Part shown: positions 24,166 through 33,100 of the stretch, one piece after another
Layout of the letters: each line of letters begins with the position of its first letter
Position numbering within the stretch: position 1 is the first letter of the stretch
NCBI GenBank assembly: GCA_021199655.1
Contig: JAJQHQ010000085.1
Location: forward strand, 1 to 43,811
From: Lachnospiraceae bacterium
GTDB lineage: Bacteria; Bacillota; Clostridia; Lachnospirales; Lachnospiraceae
Length of the DNA stretch: 43,811 nt
Reading direction: 5' to 3'
Notes under the pieces: generated by a model
What the model was told of the DNA's origin: nothing
Database searches by the model: none
Seen by the model: only the letters and a program-made list of their open reading frames with translations
Made by a program: the position numbers and the translations under genes

Positions 24166-27100
24166 TCACCAGTAAAACGTATCAGTTTCTACCGTCTCCG
24201 GTTCGTTCCCGGTGAAGCTGCCATCGCCCTCCATCGTTATGACAGCATTTCCGTCCTCCACCGCATAGATAACGCCCTGATTATCCAGGGTACCGGTCAG
24301 GATAATTTCGTTCCCAAATTTCAGCACGCCAGTGTCTGTGTTCACCAGACTGCCGCTAATCGCCACATAGGAAGTATTGCGGATAATCAGTTCCCCGGCA
24401 TTCTCCACGCTGCCTTCGATGATTGTCTGAGAACCTCCCCGTTCCACATTACCGCCTTCCTCGATCGTCAACGTCGATTTCTCATCCAGAAATAAATTCT
24501 CATATTCAACAGGAGAATCTATAAACAGCGTTCCACCCGAAAGGACCTGTACATTGCTATTATAAAATCCCAGACCATTGTAGCTGAAAAACCAGCAATC
24601 CGAAAGGATCAGATTACAGCTGTACAGTTCCAGACCATAGAGGCTGTTAAAAACGCCTCCCCCTTCAGAAAAATCTATCGTCATTCCTGTCAGGGCGGCT
24701 TCCCCTGATGTTGTCATAAATTTTGCGCTTTCATGGACGGTCATTCCGACACAGTTTTCCAGCAGGTCGGAGGTTTCCAGCAGCGCGATCGCACCATCCT
24801 CCAGGATCAGGCTGCCCCCGTACAGATTAATCGTGCCGCCCCGGCCATACAGGCCGCCGTTTTCTCCTGAGATGGCAAGATCGCCGTCTCTGATGATCAG
24901 GGTACTGTCCCCGTCCATAACCAGAAGCTTGTCCGTGAGAATAAGATCGCCGGATACTTCGATCACAGAGTCATCATCCAGAATAATACATTTGCAGTTC
25001 TCATCGACGAGAGCGATGTTCAGATCATTTTCCGAAGAAACCTGGCGGACAGATTCGAGAGCCGATGTGCTCCAACCGAAGCACAGAAGATCTATACTGC
25101 TCGAATCCGGGATGTCCACGGTCGAATCTTCACTATAGAGAACAGCGCCTATATGCGAAATCCAGTTGCTGCCCTCCACGGCCCTGAGCACGCTGGTGGA
25201 TTCGTTACTGTAAAGCATACCATAGTTTACAAGCTCTGCATTCTCCGTTTCCAGAGAAATCGTGCCGCAGTTATGAATCTTCGTCGAACTGTATAAATTA
25301 CTGTTTTCGCCCAGAACCAGAGTGCCGGTATTGGTAAGGGATGCCGTTGTTCCCTCCAGAGAAATCTCTACTCTTCCGGACTCCGGCGCCTCCGACTCGA
25401 TCCGCAGGTCACCGTAGTTATAAAAGGCATGACGAATGAAAATCTCATACTCTCCGGTCTTTTCTGAACCGGTCATGCTGATCGAACCCATATTATAGAT
25501 CTGCATATTCTGGATTTCATAATAACCGACCCGCATCGTGCCGTAGTTCAGCAGCCGTCCTTCCGCCTGCAAACAGATCGTATCATAATCCAGAATGCCA
25601 TAATTAATTACAGTCGCATAATCCGTCACATCATCGTCATTCCAGTCGACCGTATTCAGTGCACCGGTTATGGTTCCATAATTCACCAGCACTGCTCCGC
25701 CCTGCAAATACATCTCACCGAATTCTTCCTCATCCGCCGCATCGATATTCACAGTGACTCCTTCGCTGACCATCAGCGCAACATCCACATAATTATATTC
25801 CTCATCCAGTGTCAGGTCCGCTTCGATAATAATTGCCGCCACGCCCTCATCCTTTGCCGTCCTGTACTCCTCCATAGTCGCCACATGCACCGCATCCGCA
25901 AATACCTCGTCGATATCGAGAATGGAGAGCATATCTGGAACCGTCTCCAGAGCCTCATTGAGTGAAGCAAAGGAATTGCCGTTCATGGAAAGCTCAGCCC
26001 CTTCTTCCAACAGCAGATTCTCCTCCTGCTCCAGCCAGACAAATGCGTTGCAGGCCAGGCTTCCTCCGTCCGCCACCGAAATGCAGCCGCCGTCTGTCAC
26101 CTGGAGCAAACCTTCGTAGGGGTTGAACTGACCGCCTGACTCGATCCGGACATAGCCGCCTCCGCTGACGACAACCGGCACATAGCCGTCAAAACCGCTG
26201 TTCTCGGTAATCAGAAGGGGCTTTGTGATCTCCAGCGTCCCGGTCGTCAGGCCCAAATACGAATCGAGGATCACCGCCGACACCTCATCCGAGGCCAGCA
26301 GCTCATAGAGTTCCTCCTGCGAATCGCCATTGTAGGTGACCGCGTCCGCGAAAATCTCATCCACAGAAAGCGTCGACAGATCGATGCCCATCACTGCGGC
26401 AATCTCCGTCTCAGGTTCCGTCTCCGACTCAGTTTCTGTCCGTGGTGCTTCCGTTTCCGTCTCTGTCTCCGGCACAAGCGGGTCCTGTTTTCCCGAAAAG
26501 AAAGCAGCACAGATGATCCCGATCACGAGCACAGCTGCCGCGGCGATGCCGCCGATCACGAATTTCCGTTTTGGATCGGGAATCGGTATCGGTCTCACTT
26601 CCAGTTCCCCGATCAGCTCCTCCATACTCTGGTAGCGATCCTGCGCGCGGATGGAAAGCCCTTTCATCAGAACCTTTTCCTGCTCCGGGCGGATTTTCAC
26701 TCCCAGCTCGGACGGAGATTTCAGCTCATCCTTTTCCAGCCGGTCCAGCGCCTCCATCGGCACCTGGCCGGTGATGGCGCGGTACATCGTCGCGCAGAGC
26801 GAGTAGATGTCCGTCCATGGCCCCTGTTTGCCGCGCTTGCGGTACTGCTCCTCCGGCGCGTAGCCGGGCTTTAAGATCACGGAAAGGCTCTTTTCATCCG
26901 TATAATCCCGCGTGGAGCCGAAATCCAGAAGCGTCACCCTGTTATCCGGATCGACCATCAGATTGTCCGGGCTGATGTCGCGGTGGATCACGCCCGCCTT
27001 ATGTACCTTTACCAGCGCTTCCATGACCGGAAGCATCATGGCAAAGACCTGATCCGCCGGCAGGCATTCTCCGGGTGTCTGCGCAAGCAGCTCCTTGAGC

Positions 27101-27552
27101 GTCTGTCCTTCCGCAAATTCCATCACGATATAGGCCGTATCGTTTTCCTGAAAATAATCCCGTACAAAGACGATCCCCGGCTGGCGGACGAACCGTGCCA
27201 GTGTCTTCGCCTCGCTTAAAAAGCCCTCCAGACCGGTGTTGTACTGCGAGACATAGCTGCGGTTGAACACAGACACACAATGACTGTACTCAGCCTGTCT
27301 CGACACAAAATTGTTCGGATAATATTCCTTGATTGCCAGCTTCATATCCAGATTCAGATCCCAGGCAATATAGGTGATGCCGAATCCGCCCGCGCCGAGC
27401 GTTTTTCCGATCATGTATTTCCCGGCCAACACTGTCCCTTCCGGGAGAACGTTCAGGCTGCTTTTCTGTTTCCCCGGTTCATAACCGCAGTGCGGACACG
27501 GCCCTGTCCCGCTCCACGGTTCCATACAGCCATAGCATCGTTTGATTTTCAT
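24166..27552 (-). CDS. Zinc-ribbon Ser/Thr protein kinase with extracellular beta-helix sensor
   Basis: 1128-residue single-pass membrane kinase. An N-terminal zinc ribbon (CYGCMEPWSGTGPCPHCGY) precedes a complete kinase domain (about 44-315): G-loop GAGGFG, Lys75 in LAIKEYY, catalytic loop HRDISPDN (190-197), DFG 210-212 and APEEQ. One transmembrane helix spans 331-352, followed by a Thr/Glu-rich linker. About 740 extracellular residues then show right-handed beta-helix style repeats, many with N-x-G or NYG turns (LVNYGTITGAL, VINYGILDYD, LLNYGTMRVG, LVNYGMLYS). Two linker blocks share ILDIDEVFADAV/LSVDEIFADAV. The catalytic loop has Ser where most kinases have Lys. The outside domain probably binds a cell-wall or host glycan, though that is inferred. 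AGGAGAG before the ATG. Confidence 0.88.
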   Translation of the reverse strand: MKIKRCYGCMEPWSGTGPCPHCGYEPGKQKSSLNVLPEGTVLAGKYMIGKTLGAGGFGITYIAWDLNLDMKLAIKEYYPNNFVSRQAEYSHCVSVFNRSYVSQYNTGLEGFLSEAKTLARFVRQPGIVFVRDYFQENDTAYIVMEFAEGQTLKELLAQTPGECLPADQVFAMMLPVMEALVKVHKAGVIHRDISPDNLMVDPDNRVTLLDFGSTRDYTDEKSLSVILKPGYAPEEQYRKRGKQGPWTDIYSLCATMYRAITGQVPMEALDRLEKDELKSPSELGVKIRPEQEKVLMKGLSIRAQDRYQSMEELIGELEVRPIPIPDPKRKFVIGGIAAAAVLVIGIICAAFFSGKQDPLVPETETETEAPRTETESETEPETEIAAVMGIDLSTLSVDEIFADAVTYNGDSQEELYELLASDEVSAVILDSYLGLTTGTLEITKPLLITENSGFDGYVPVVVSGGGYVRIESGGQFNPYEGLLQVTDGGCISVADGGSLACNAFVWLEQEENLLLEEGAELSMNGNSFASLNEALETVPDMLSILDIDEVFADAVHVATMEEYRTAKDEGVAAIIIEADLTLDEEYNYVDVALMVSEGVTVNIDAADEEEFGEMYLQGGAVLVNYGTITGALNTVDWNDDDVTDYATVINYGILDYDTICLQAEGRLLNYGTMRVGYYEIQNMQIYNMGSISMTGSEKTGEYEIFIRHAFYNYGDLRIESEAPESGRVEISLEGTTASLTNTGTLVLGENSNLYSSTKIHNCGTISLETENAELVNYGMLYSNESTSVLRAVEGSNWISHIGAVLYSEDSTVDIPDSSSIDLLCFGWSTSALESVRQVSSENDLNIALVDENCKCIILDDDSVIEVSGDLILTDKLLVMDGDSTLIIRDGDLAISGENGGLYGRGGTINLYGGSLILEDGAIALLETSDLLENCVGMTVHESAKFMTTSGEAALTGMTIDFSEGGGVFNSLYGLELYSCNLILSDCWFFSYNGLGFYNSNVQVLSGGTLFIDSPVEYENLFLDEKSTLTIEEGGNVERGGSQTIIEGSVENAGELIIRNTSYVAISGSLVNTDTGVLKFGNEIILTGTLDNQGVIYAVEDGNAVITMEGDGSFTGNEPETVETDTFYW

Positions 27553-27597
27553 CCTGTGTCTCTCCTTTGAATTCTTTGATGTCTGACACATTAATCT

Positions 27598-28089
27598 CTA
27601 ATCCAATCCAATCAGTGCGTTGTTAATTGTATTCTTAGAATAAACGCCATAATTCAAATGTTGCCCATTTCTCCACTCGCAAAGCATCAGGTGGCCGGAA
27701 GCAGACAATTCTGCTGTTATATAGCGTCTGTTTTCCAAGTGCTCATCGTGAAGAATAAAAACGTAACCGCATAATGGAACACGCTCCGGTACAGGCATTT
27801 GAAGCTGAAGAGCCAGTCTCCCCGGGGTACCACCGGCCAGTCGAATTCTCTGAATCTTAAAATCATGCGAAGAATAAGGGCAAATATACTGTTCTTCGTT
27901 CTTGTTCATAGTTTGATACATCTCGACGAAAAAATTCCCTTCCTTTTGGTTGATTAAAGCAATAGTTGCCGCTCCGTTTTCTCCCGTAATAAACTGTGGA
28001 AGAATATTGTGTTCCAACATATAGCGATCTTTTGTATCATAGGTTGGGTTTTGAACTTTCTTATTTTTGAATCTATCCAAAAATTCCAT
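27598..28089 (-). CDS. Protein of unknown function beside a decayed kinase start
   Basis: 163 residues, no signal peptide or membrane segment, no recognised family. AAGGAG lies 7 nt before the ATG, so it is probably translated. The sequence is a compact mixed domain (FITGENGAATIALINQKEG, IRLAGGTPGRLALQLQMPV, YVFILHDEHLENRRYITAEL). It begins exactly where a frameshifted kinase N-lobe remnant (28101-28265) ends. It may therefore be the surviving C-terminal part of a once larger protein (zinc ribbon, N-lobe, this domain), as in the fusion at 23056-23940. Situated directly before the beta-helix kinase gene (45 bp). Confidence 0.6.
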   Translation of the reverse strand: MEFLDRFKNKKVQNPTYDTKDRYMLEHNILPQFITGENGAATIALINQKEGNFFVEMYQTMNKNEEQYICPYSSHDFKIQRIRLAGGTPGRLALQLQMPVPERVPLCGYVFILHDEHLENRRYITAELSASGHLMLCEWRNGQHLNYGVYSKNTINNALIGLD

Positions 28090-28100
28090 AACAACACTCC

Positions 28101-28265
28101 TTTTGAATGCAACGTCTCGTCATAAGCAACATATGTGATCCCAAGGCTTTCTGAGCCAATCACGCTCCCAATCTGATACCGTCCGTCCAGCAGGCTGCCC
28201 TCTGACAACGCCGGATTTTATTAAATTCTTTCCTGTGATCATACCCGCAAAAAGGGCAGATTCCC
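28101..28265 (-). pseudogene. Remnant of a zinc-ribbon kinase N-terminus
   Basis: In one minus frame the DNA reads GICPFCGYDHRKEFN, the second half of a zinc ribbon like those of the neighbouring kinases. In another frame it reads NPALSEGSLLDGRYQIG and then SVIGSESLGITYVAYDE, the start of the kinase N-lobe (compare LAGKYMIGKTLGAGGFGITY in the kinase downstream). The two frames would join by adding one A to the run of four at 28216-28219. There is no start codon for the first part, and the lobe ends before the catalytic Lys. It is a decayed gene fragment between the secreted zinc-knuckle protein and the unknown protein at 27598. Confidence 0.6.
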
Positions 28266-28285
28266 CTCGTCTTTCACACTTTCGC

Positions 28286-29437
28286 TTATTCTGCAACATA
28301 CACATACGTTCGCTGTGTGAAGTACCCCTTTCCATCACAGGCCGTGCAATCTCTTGGGCAGTCAACAGCCTCTCCATATAACCGATACGTTCCCGTACCA
28401 TTACATATACTGCATGTTCCGTTATCACAAGACGGACAGTCAACCTTCACCTCCTGCCATTCCCAGTGCCCGCCTGTGTTGCCGTTGTCGGTGTTCGCAT
28501 CACCGCTGTCAGCGCTGCTGCCTGAACTATTGTAATCCACAGGCTGATTGACCGCAAGAGTATCTGGCTCTACCAACGTAAAGCCATTACTATAATAGAT
28601 GGCCATTCCCGTCCTTCCGTTCCCTGTATAATAATAGTTTGCCTGAACGAGCACGTCAAACGTAATTTCTTCTCTGTATGTCAGTGAACTCACATCGCTA
28701 TCAGTCCCAGTATAGGAAAATGCATAGAAATCACACAGCATGGCAGAAGAAGATCTATAATCCTTTTCTAACGTGTCCGTCAGGGTGAGCTCATACTGCG
28801 GTTCCTGTAAAAGCGCTACGACTTCCTCCACCGCAGCCGGTCCGTTATCCAGTTCAAAATCGTAACTGAGCAGATGTCCATCCGTCTGGTAAGCCATATC
28901 TTCCCCGCGTTCACAGTTTAAAAATATGCCAACATCCGGCAAAATCGCTCCGTCCGCCTCAGGCACACCTCCCGATTTGTTCCCGCTTATCCAGCTAAAG
29001 CCGGAAACATTCTCATAAATTAAAACAACGAAATATCCGGATCCCATTCCAGTGACATCATCTTCCACATATCCGAAATACCAAAATGTTATCTTGCCAT
29101 CTTCCTCATTTCCCTTATATGCCAAAACCGGTCCGGTGCCTCGCCCCCTGTCATCATAATATTCAAATTCAAAACTATAATCTGAAATCAGAACAGCCTC
29201 GTAGGCATCAACCGCATCTTGCAGGTCAGTGTCGGAAATATAAGCAATATCAATATCGGAGATTTCTTCCATGTCTTCCGTCCACCCAACACATACACCA
29301 TCAAAATAGTCATTCGGATCAGGGAGCGTCTTCTCCGATGCAGCAAAGCTGGCCTCCGGGCACAGCATTCCTGATATCATTACACATATCACAGCTGTAA
29401 CAAAACCCTTCAGAACGTTCCTCACGTTGTTTTTCAT
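28286..29437 (-). CDS. Secreted protein with C-terminal DnaJ-like zinc-knuckle region
   Basis: 383 residues. A signal peptide (MKNNVRNVLKGFVTAVICVM onward, cleavage near ASFA-A) is followed by a unique 115-residue region. Next comes a domain (about 160-300) shared with the protein at 38928-39875 (DGAILPDVGIFLNCERGEDM, LLQEPQYEL, VLVQANYYYTGNGRTG, IYYSNGFTLVEPDT). After a Gly/Asn/Ser linker, the last 50 residues hold CPSC, CSICNGTG and CTACDGKG, resembling the CxxCxGxG zinc repeats of DnaJ. DnaJ itself is cytosolic, so a secreted version is unusual. I do not know a name for the family. The gene follows the kinase at 29529-30863 and probably belongs to the same operon. Confidence 0.75.
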   Translation of the reverse strand: MKNNVRNVLKGFVTAVICVMISGMLCPEASFAASEKTLPDPNDYFDGVCVGWTEDMEEISDIDIAYISDTDLQDAVDAYEAVLISDYSFEFEYYDDRGRGTGPVLAYKGNEEDGKITFWYFGYVEDDVTGMGSGYFVVLIYENVSGFSWISGNKSGGVPEADGAILPDVGIFLNCERGEDMAYQTDGHLLSYDFELDNGPAAVEEVVALLQEPQYELTLTDTLEKDYRSSSAMLCDFYAFSYTGTDSDVSSLTYREEITFDVLVQANYYYTGNGRTGMAIYYSNGFTLVEPDTLAVNQPVDYNSSGSSADSGDANTDNGNTGGHWEWQEVKVDCPSCDNGTCSICNGTGTYRLYGEAVDCPRDCTACDGKGYFTQRTYVYVAE

Positions 29438-29528
29438 TTTCTTAATCCTTCCATACTCTCGTCGTAACCATACTGAACAGTTGTTTCTCTTCCATCTGTA
29501 ACAGATGTTTTTTCAGAGCAGAAGACTG

Positions 29529-30863
29529 TCAGCTCTGTGCTCCTCTTCGGTCTGAGCTGTTCTGATCATAACATATCCCTGTTTCCTGATTCAATCCGTT
29601 TTTCAGCCCCTCGTCAGCACCAGCAGACAGAGGATCCCCACGATCAATGCAACAAATGCGATCTTCCCCCCAGGGAATACCACGTTCACGCTTCCTGCCG
29701 GATTTTCCGGCAATATCCTGCTCAGACGGTGCCTCGATGGTTCCATCGTACTTGGTCTGTTCAAAATTCTCCTGCCCCGTTTTCTCAACGTCTGTCTTTC
29801 CGAATTCTGTCTTTCCGAACTTTGTCTTCCCTGAATCTGTCCTTCTGTAATCTGTTATAACAGGATCATCGTCATCTGTCGGACGCAACTCTTCTATATT
29901 CAGCATAGCTCTTAGTTCACCAATGCTCTGAATCCGATCTTCTTTGTAAACAGCAAGGCCTTTTAGCAGCGCCTCTTCCTGTGCCGGGCGGATTGATACC
30001 CCCATCTTAGAGGGACGCTTCAGATTGTCATTGCCCTCTCCTCTGCGTTCCAGCGATTCCGGAGGCATCCTGCCGGTGATCGCCCGGTAGATCGTCGCGC
30101 AGAGTGCATAGACATCCGTCCACGGTCCCTGACTGCCCCTGCTGCGGTACTGCTCCTCCGGTGTATAGCCCGGCTTCAGCATAACAGACAGGCTCTTCTG
30201 CCCGTCCGCGACAAAAGCTCTCGCTGAACCAAAATCAAGCAGCTTCACGCGTCCTCTGTCGTCCACCATCAGATTGTCCGGGCTGATATCCCGATGGATC
30301 AGCCCTGCCTGATGTACCTGTTCCAGTGAATCCATGACCGGCTCCATCATCGCCAGCACGATCTCCGTGTCCATCCGGCCATGCGGCTGCTGCCGCAGCA
30401 CGGCCTTCAGTGTCTGCCCTTCGGCATATTCCATCACAATGTACGCCGTGTTGTTTTCCTGAAAATAATCCTTCACGGATACGATACCCGGCAGATCCGC
30501 AAATTTTGCCAGACGGCGGGCTTCATCGACAAAGCGTTCCTGCCCTTTCTGGTAAAAATCGGATTCCCGTCTCGGCAGCACGGTCACCGTTTTCGTCATG
30601 CTGCCGTCCCGCGCCACAAAACCATCCGGGAAAAATTCCTTGACCGCGACCTTTGTCTCCAGATTCTGATCCCAGGCCGCATAGGTAATGCCAAAACCTC
30701 CGGCTCCGATCGCCCTTCCGACCATATATTTCCCGGCCAGCACCGTCCCCGGCCTCAGATGATGCGCCGGAGCCTTATAGTCCGCAAGTTCAAAGCCGCA
30801 GTGCGGACACGGCCCATCCCCGTCATATTCCCTCATGCAGCTCAAGCAAATCTGTTTGTCCAT
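29529..30863 (-). CDS. Zinc-ribbon Ser/Thr protein kinase, membrane tail frameshifted
   Basis: 444 residues as read. Zinc ribbon (CLSCMREYDGDGPCPHCGF, 6-24), then a complete kinase domain (about 44-315): GAGGFG, Lys75 in VAVKEFF, HRDISPDN, LLDFGSAR, TPEEQ. A polar linker with repeated FGKT-type units follows. The final 60 residues (CCIDRGDPLSAGADEG onward) look like out-of-frame sequence. One base fewer in the G run at 29666-29671 would instead give GKIAFVALIVGILCLLVLTR and a stop at 29603, a clean C-terminal membrane helix after a basic stretch. So this strain appears to make a soluble form of a normally membrane-anchored kinase, unless the run varies. It lies 21 bp downstream of a PP2C gene. 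Strong GAGGAGG ribosome site. Confidence 0.85.
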   Translation of the reverse strand: MDKQICLSCMREYDGDGPCPHCGFELADYKAPAHHLRPGTVLAGKYMVGRAIGAGGFGITYAAWDQNLETKVAVKEFFPDGFVARDGSMTKTVTVLPRRESDFYQKGQERFVDEARRLAKFADLPGIVSVKDYFQENNTAYIVMEYAEGQTLKAVLRQQPHGRMDTEIVLAMMEPVMDSLEQVHQAGLIHRDISPDNLMVDDRGRVKLLDFGSARAFVADGQKSLSVMLKPGYTPEEQYRSRGSQGPWTDVYALCATIYRAITGRMPPESLERRGEGNDNLKRPSKMGVSIRPAQEEALLKGLAVYKEDRIQSIGELRAMLNIEELRPTDDDDPVITDYRRTDSGKTKFGKTEFGKTDVEKTGQENFEQTKYDGTIEAPSEQDIAGKSGRKRERGIPWGEDRICCIDRGDPLSAGADEGLKNGLNQETGICYDQNSSDRRGAQS

Positions 30864-30884
30864 CTGCAGCCTCCTCGATTATTA

Positions 30885-31600
30885 TTACACAAACACAGCC
30901 GCAGCCGTGTAATTATCATTGTCTCCGCTAGCCTTCTGACGCAGCCGCCCCATCATCAGGGCGATCCACTCCTCTGGTGTGTCGGATCTCGCAAGATCCC
31001 TTACCATCTCTTCCTCCAGCACATATTCCCAGAAGCCGTCCGTACAGAGCAAAAAGACATGCTCCGCTCCATCGTCAAGTACAGCGTCGCCGAAATCCGG
31101 CCGGATGCTCTCGTCCGCGCCCAGCGCCCGAAGCACACGGTTACGATCCTCGTGGAAACGGATCTGGTCCCTTGTAATCTCTCCGGCCAGCACCGCCATC
31201 TGCGAAACACTGTGATCCGACGTGCAGAAAGCGATCCTTCCGTCCTTAAAATGATACAGTCTGGAATCGCCCAGATGTGCCCAGCGGGCATTTTCTCCTT
31301 CTATAAAAAGACTGACACAGGTGGTCTTCATCCGGCAGCCGTCCTGCTGTTTCGCAAGCACAGCCCGGTTGGCTTCCATATACGCGGTAAGCATCCAGGC
31401 CTCGCTGGCCACCTCCGTCCGTTCATGCGCGCGCAATATTGTCTCTACGGCCGTCCGCGACGCGATATGTCCGCCGCCGTGGCCCCCAGTCCATCCGCCA
31501 CTACCACGCAGCAGCGGTCCAGCTGCTTCCCGATACCGAAGCAATCCTCATTGTATTCTCTTCCTCCCTGTTGGGAGCAGCCGTAAGTCATGATTGCCAT
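30885..31600 (-). CDS. PP2C-family protein phosphatase, frameshifted near the N-terminus
   Basis: Metal-dependent Ser/Thr phosphatase. From ATG 31600 the frame reads MAIMTYGCSQQGGREYNEDC and CCVVVADGLG, the expected PP2C start, but then hits a stop at 31445. From the next frame it continues GHGGGHIASRTAV and on through LGDSRLYHF, LLCTDGFWEYV and GDNDNYTAAAVFV to 30885. One extra G in the run at 31483-31487 restores VVADGLGGHGGGHIA, the metal-binding motif, and a protein of about 239 residues. As read the gene is broken. It sits between two kinase genes and would reverse their phosphorylations. AAGGGGGA precedes the start. Confidence 0.8.
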
Positions 31601-31650
31601 AAGGCATCCCCCTTCGCTCAGATCCGCATCTGTTCCATATAAATCTGTTA

Positions 31651-33063
31651 CTAAAACTCAATTTCAAATTCCTCCGCGCCTCCCAGCACAATCCGGTCAT
31701 GGCAGTGCAGTGTCTGCTTCTCCCCTGCCGGGATGCGCCTCCCATTGACAAAGGTCCCGTAGGTGGAGCCCTCATCGCGAATAAAAATTCCCCTCTGTCC
31801 CGGATCCAGCCACAAAGAGGCGTGAATCCGGCTGATTCCCTGAGTCTGTCCCGGATAAAGCAGCTGGCATTTTGCCGGGTCGCGGCCAATCGTCAGACGA
31901 CCGTTCTCGACCAGATTCTGTCCGGCATACACGCCCCGGATCCCGTAGAGGCGGAATCTCTCCAACGGACATTTCGGGTCCTGCACAGTTTCAGATTTCT
32001 GACCATGGAAAGATTCGCCCAGAAGCGCCGCGCGGAATTCCCCGATCGTGTGGTAACGGTCGTCCGCTTTCACCGCCAGCGCCCGCATGATCGCCGCGGA
32101 AGCATTTTCGGGAATCTCGATCGGAAAAGAACGGATGTCTTTGATCCGATCCTCTCCCCTGCGTGACTGCGCGTCGGGGATCAGCTGCCCGGTCAGGCAC
32201 AGGTACATGGTCGCAGCCAGTGCGTAAATATCTGTCCATGGTCCCTGACGGCCGCGTTTGCGATACTGCTCCTCCGGCGCAAACGGCTGTTTCAGAATGA
32301 CCGAAAGACTGTGGCTCTGCCCGGCCACTGCAATGCGCGACGCACCGAAATCAATCAGCTTGACTGTGGAACCGATGTAAATATTATCCGGACTCACATC
32401 TCTGTGAATCACATAATCCCGATGGATGCATGCGAGCGCGTCCATCACCGGAAGGAGCAGAAGAAGCAGCTGATCATAGCGGAGCCTTCCTCCCATGTGC
32501 TTCCGGTAATGCGACAGATCCTCGCCCTCCAGATATTCCATCGCGTAGTAAGCCGTGTTGTTCTCCTGGAACAATTTCAGGACATGGATGATATTCGGGT
32601 GCGTCCGATAGCGGTAGATCATCTGCCCTTCGTCGCAAAAGCGCTTCAGGCCGTACCCGAAATAGTCCGATCCCTCCGCATCCACATGAATCCCGTCAGA
32701 CGCGCGCTCCACCTTCGGCAGATTGGGGAAAAACTCCTTGATCGCGACACGCTCTCCCGTTTTCAGGTCATATCCGATATAGGTGACGCCAAAGCCGCCC
32801 CGTCCGAGCACGGTTCCGACCACATACCGGCCGGAAAGGATCGTCCCCGCAGGCAGCATTTTCGGCCGGTTTTTCCAGTCCGCCTCCGTTGCCCCGCAGT
32901 GCGGGCAGACTCCGTGCAAAACGCCTGTACGCATACACTTCAGACAGAGCCCGCCCTGCTCATTCTCCGGAACAAACGGGAGCGTCATTTCCGTCGTCCT
33001 GCTCTCCTGCGGCTTTATCACCCGTTTTTTCAGTTTATCCAGATACTCATTCCACTGTCCCAT
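31651..33063 (-). CDS. Zinc-ribbon Ser/Thr protein kinase with C-terminal FHA domain
   Basis: 470-residue soluble kinase. A basic leader of about 35 residues precedes the zinc ribbon (CLKCMRTGVLHGVCPHCG, 40-57). The kinase domain (about 75-345) has G-loop GRGGFG, Lys109 in VAIKEFF, HRDVSPDN, LIDFGASR and APEEQ. The C-terminal FHA domain (about 375-470) has the phospho-Thr binding residues in LTIGRD, ISRIHAS and GSTYGTFVNG. The FHA probably binds autophosphorylated kinases or phosphatase partners of this locus. ATG 33063 is preferred to a TTG 9 nt upstream. It lies 37 bp after the membrane PP2C and 50 bp before the second PP2C. Confidence 0.9.
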   Translation of the reverse strand: MGQWNEYLDKLKKRVIKPQESRTTEMTLPFVPENEQGGLCLKCMRTGVLHGVCPHCGATEADWKNRPKMLPAGTILSGRYVVGTVLGRGGFGVTYIGYDLKTGERVAIKEFFPNLPKVERASDGIHVDAEGSDYFGYGLKRFCDEGQMIYRYRTHPNIIHVLKLFQENNTAYYAMEYLEGEDLSHYRKHMGGRLRYDQLLLLLLPVMDALACIHRDYVIHRDVSPDNIYIGSTVKLIDFGASRIAVAGQSHSLSVILKQPFAPEEQYRKRGRQGPWTDIYALAATMYLCLTGQLIPDAQSRRGEDRIKDIRSFPIEIPENASAAIMRALAVKADDRYHTIGEFRAALLGESFHGQKSETVQDPKCPLERFRLYGIRGVYAGQNLVENGRLTIGRDPAKCQLLYPGQTQGISRIHASLWLDPGQRGIFIRDEGSTYGTFVNGRRIPAGEKQTLHCHDRIVLGGAEEFEIEF

Positions 33064-33100
33064 CGTTTCCAAACCCGCTGTGTCTCAATAGCCTCTTTCG

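Noticed and set aside
28120-28443. A 107-codon minus frame overlapping the end of the secreted zinc-knuckle gene
   Set aside because: Its residues are an out-of-frame reading of the Cys motifs and of the kinase remnant.
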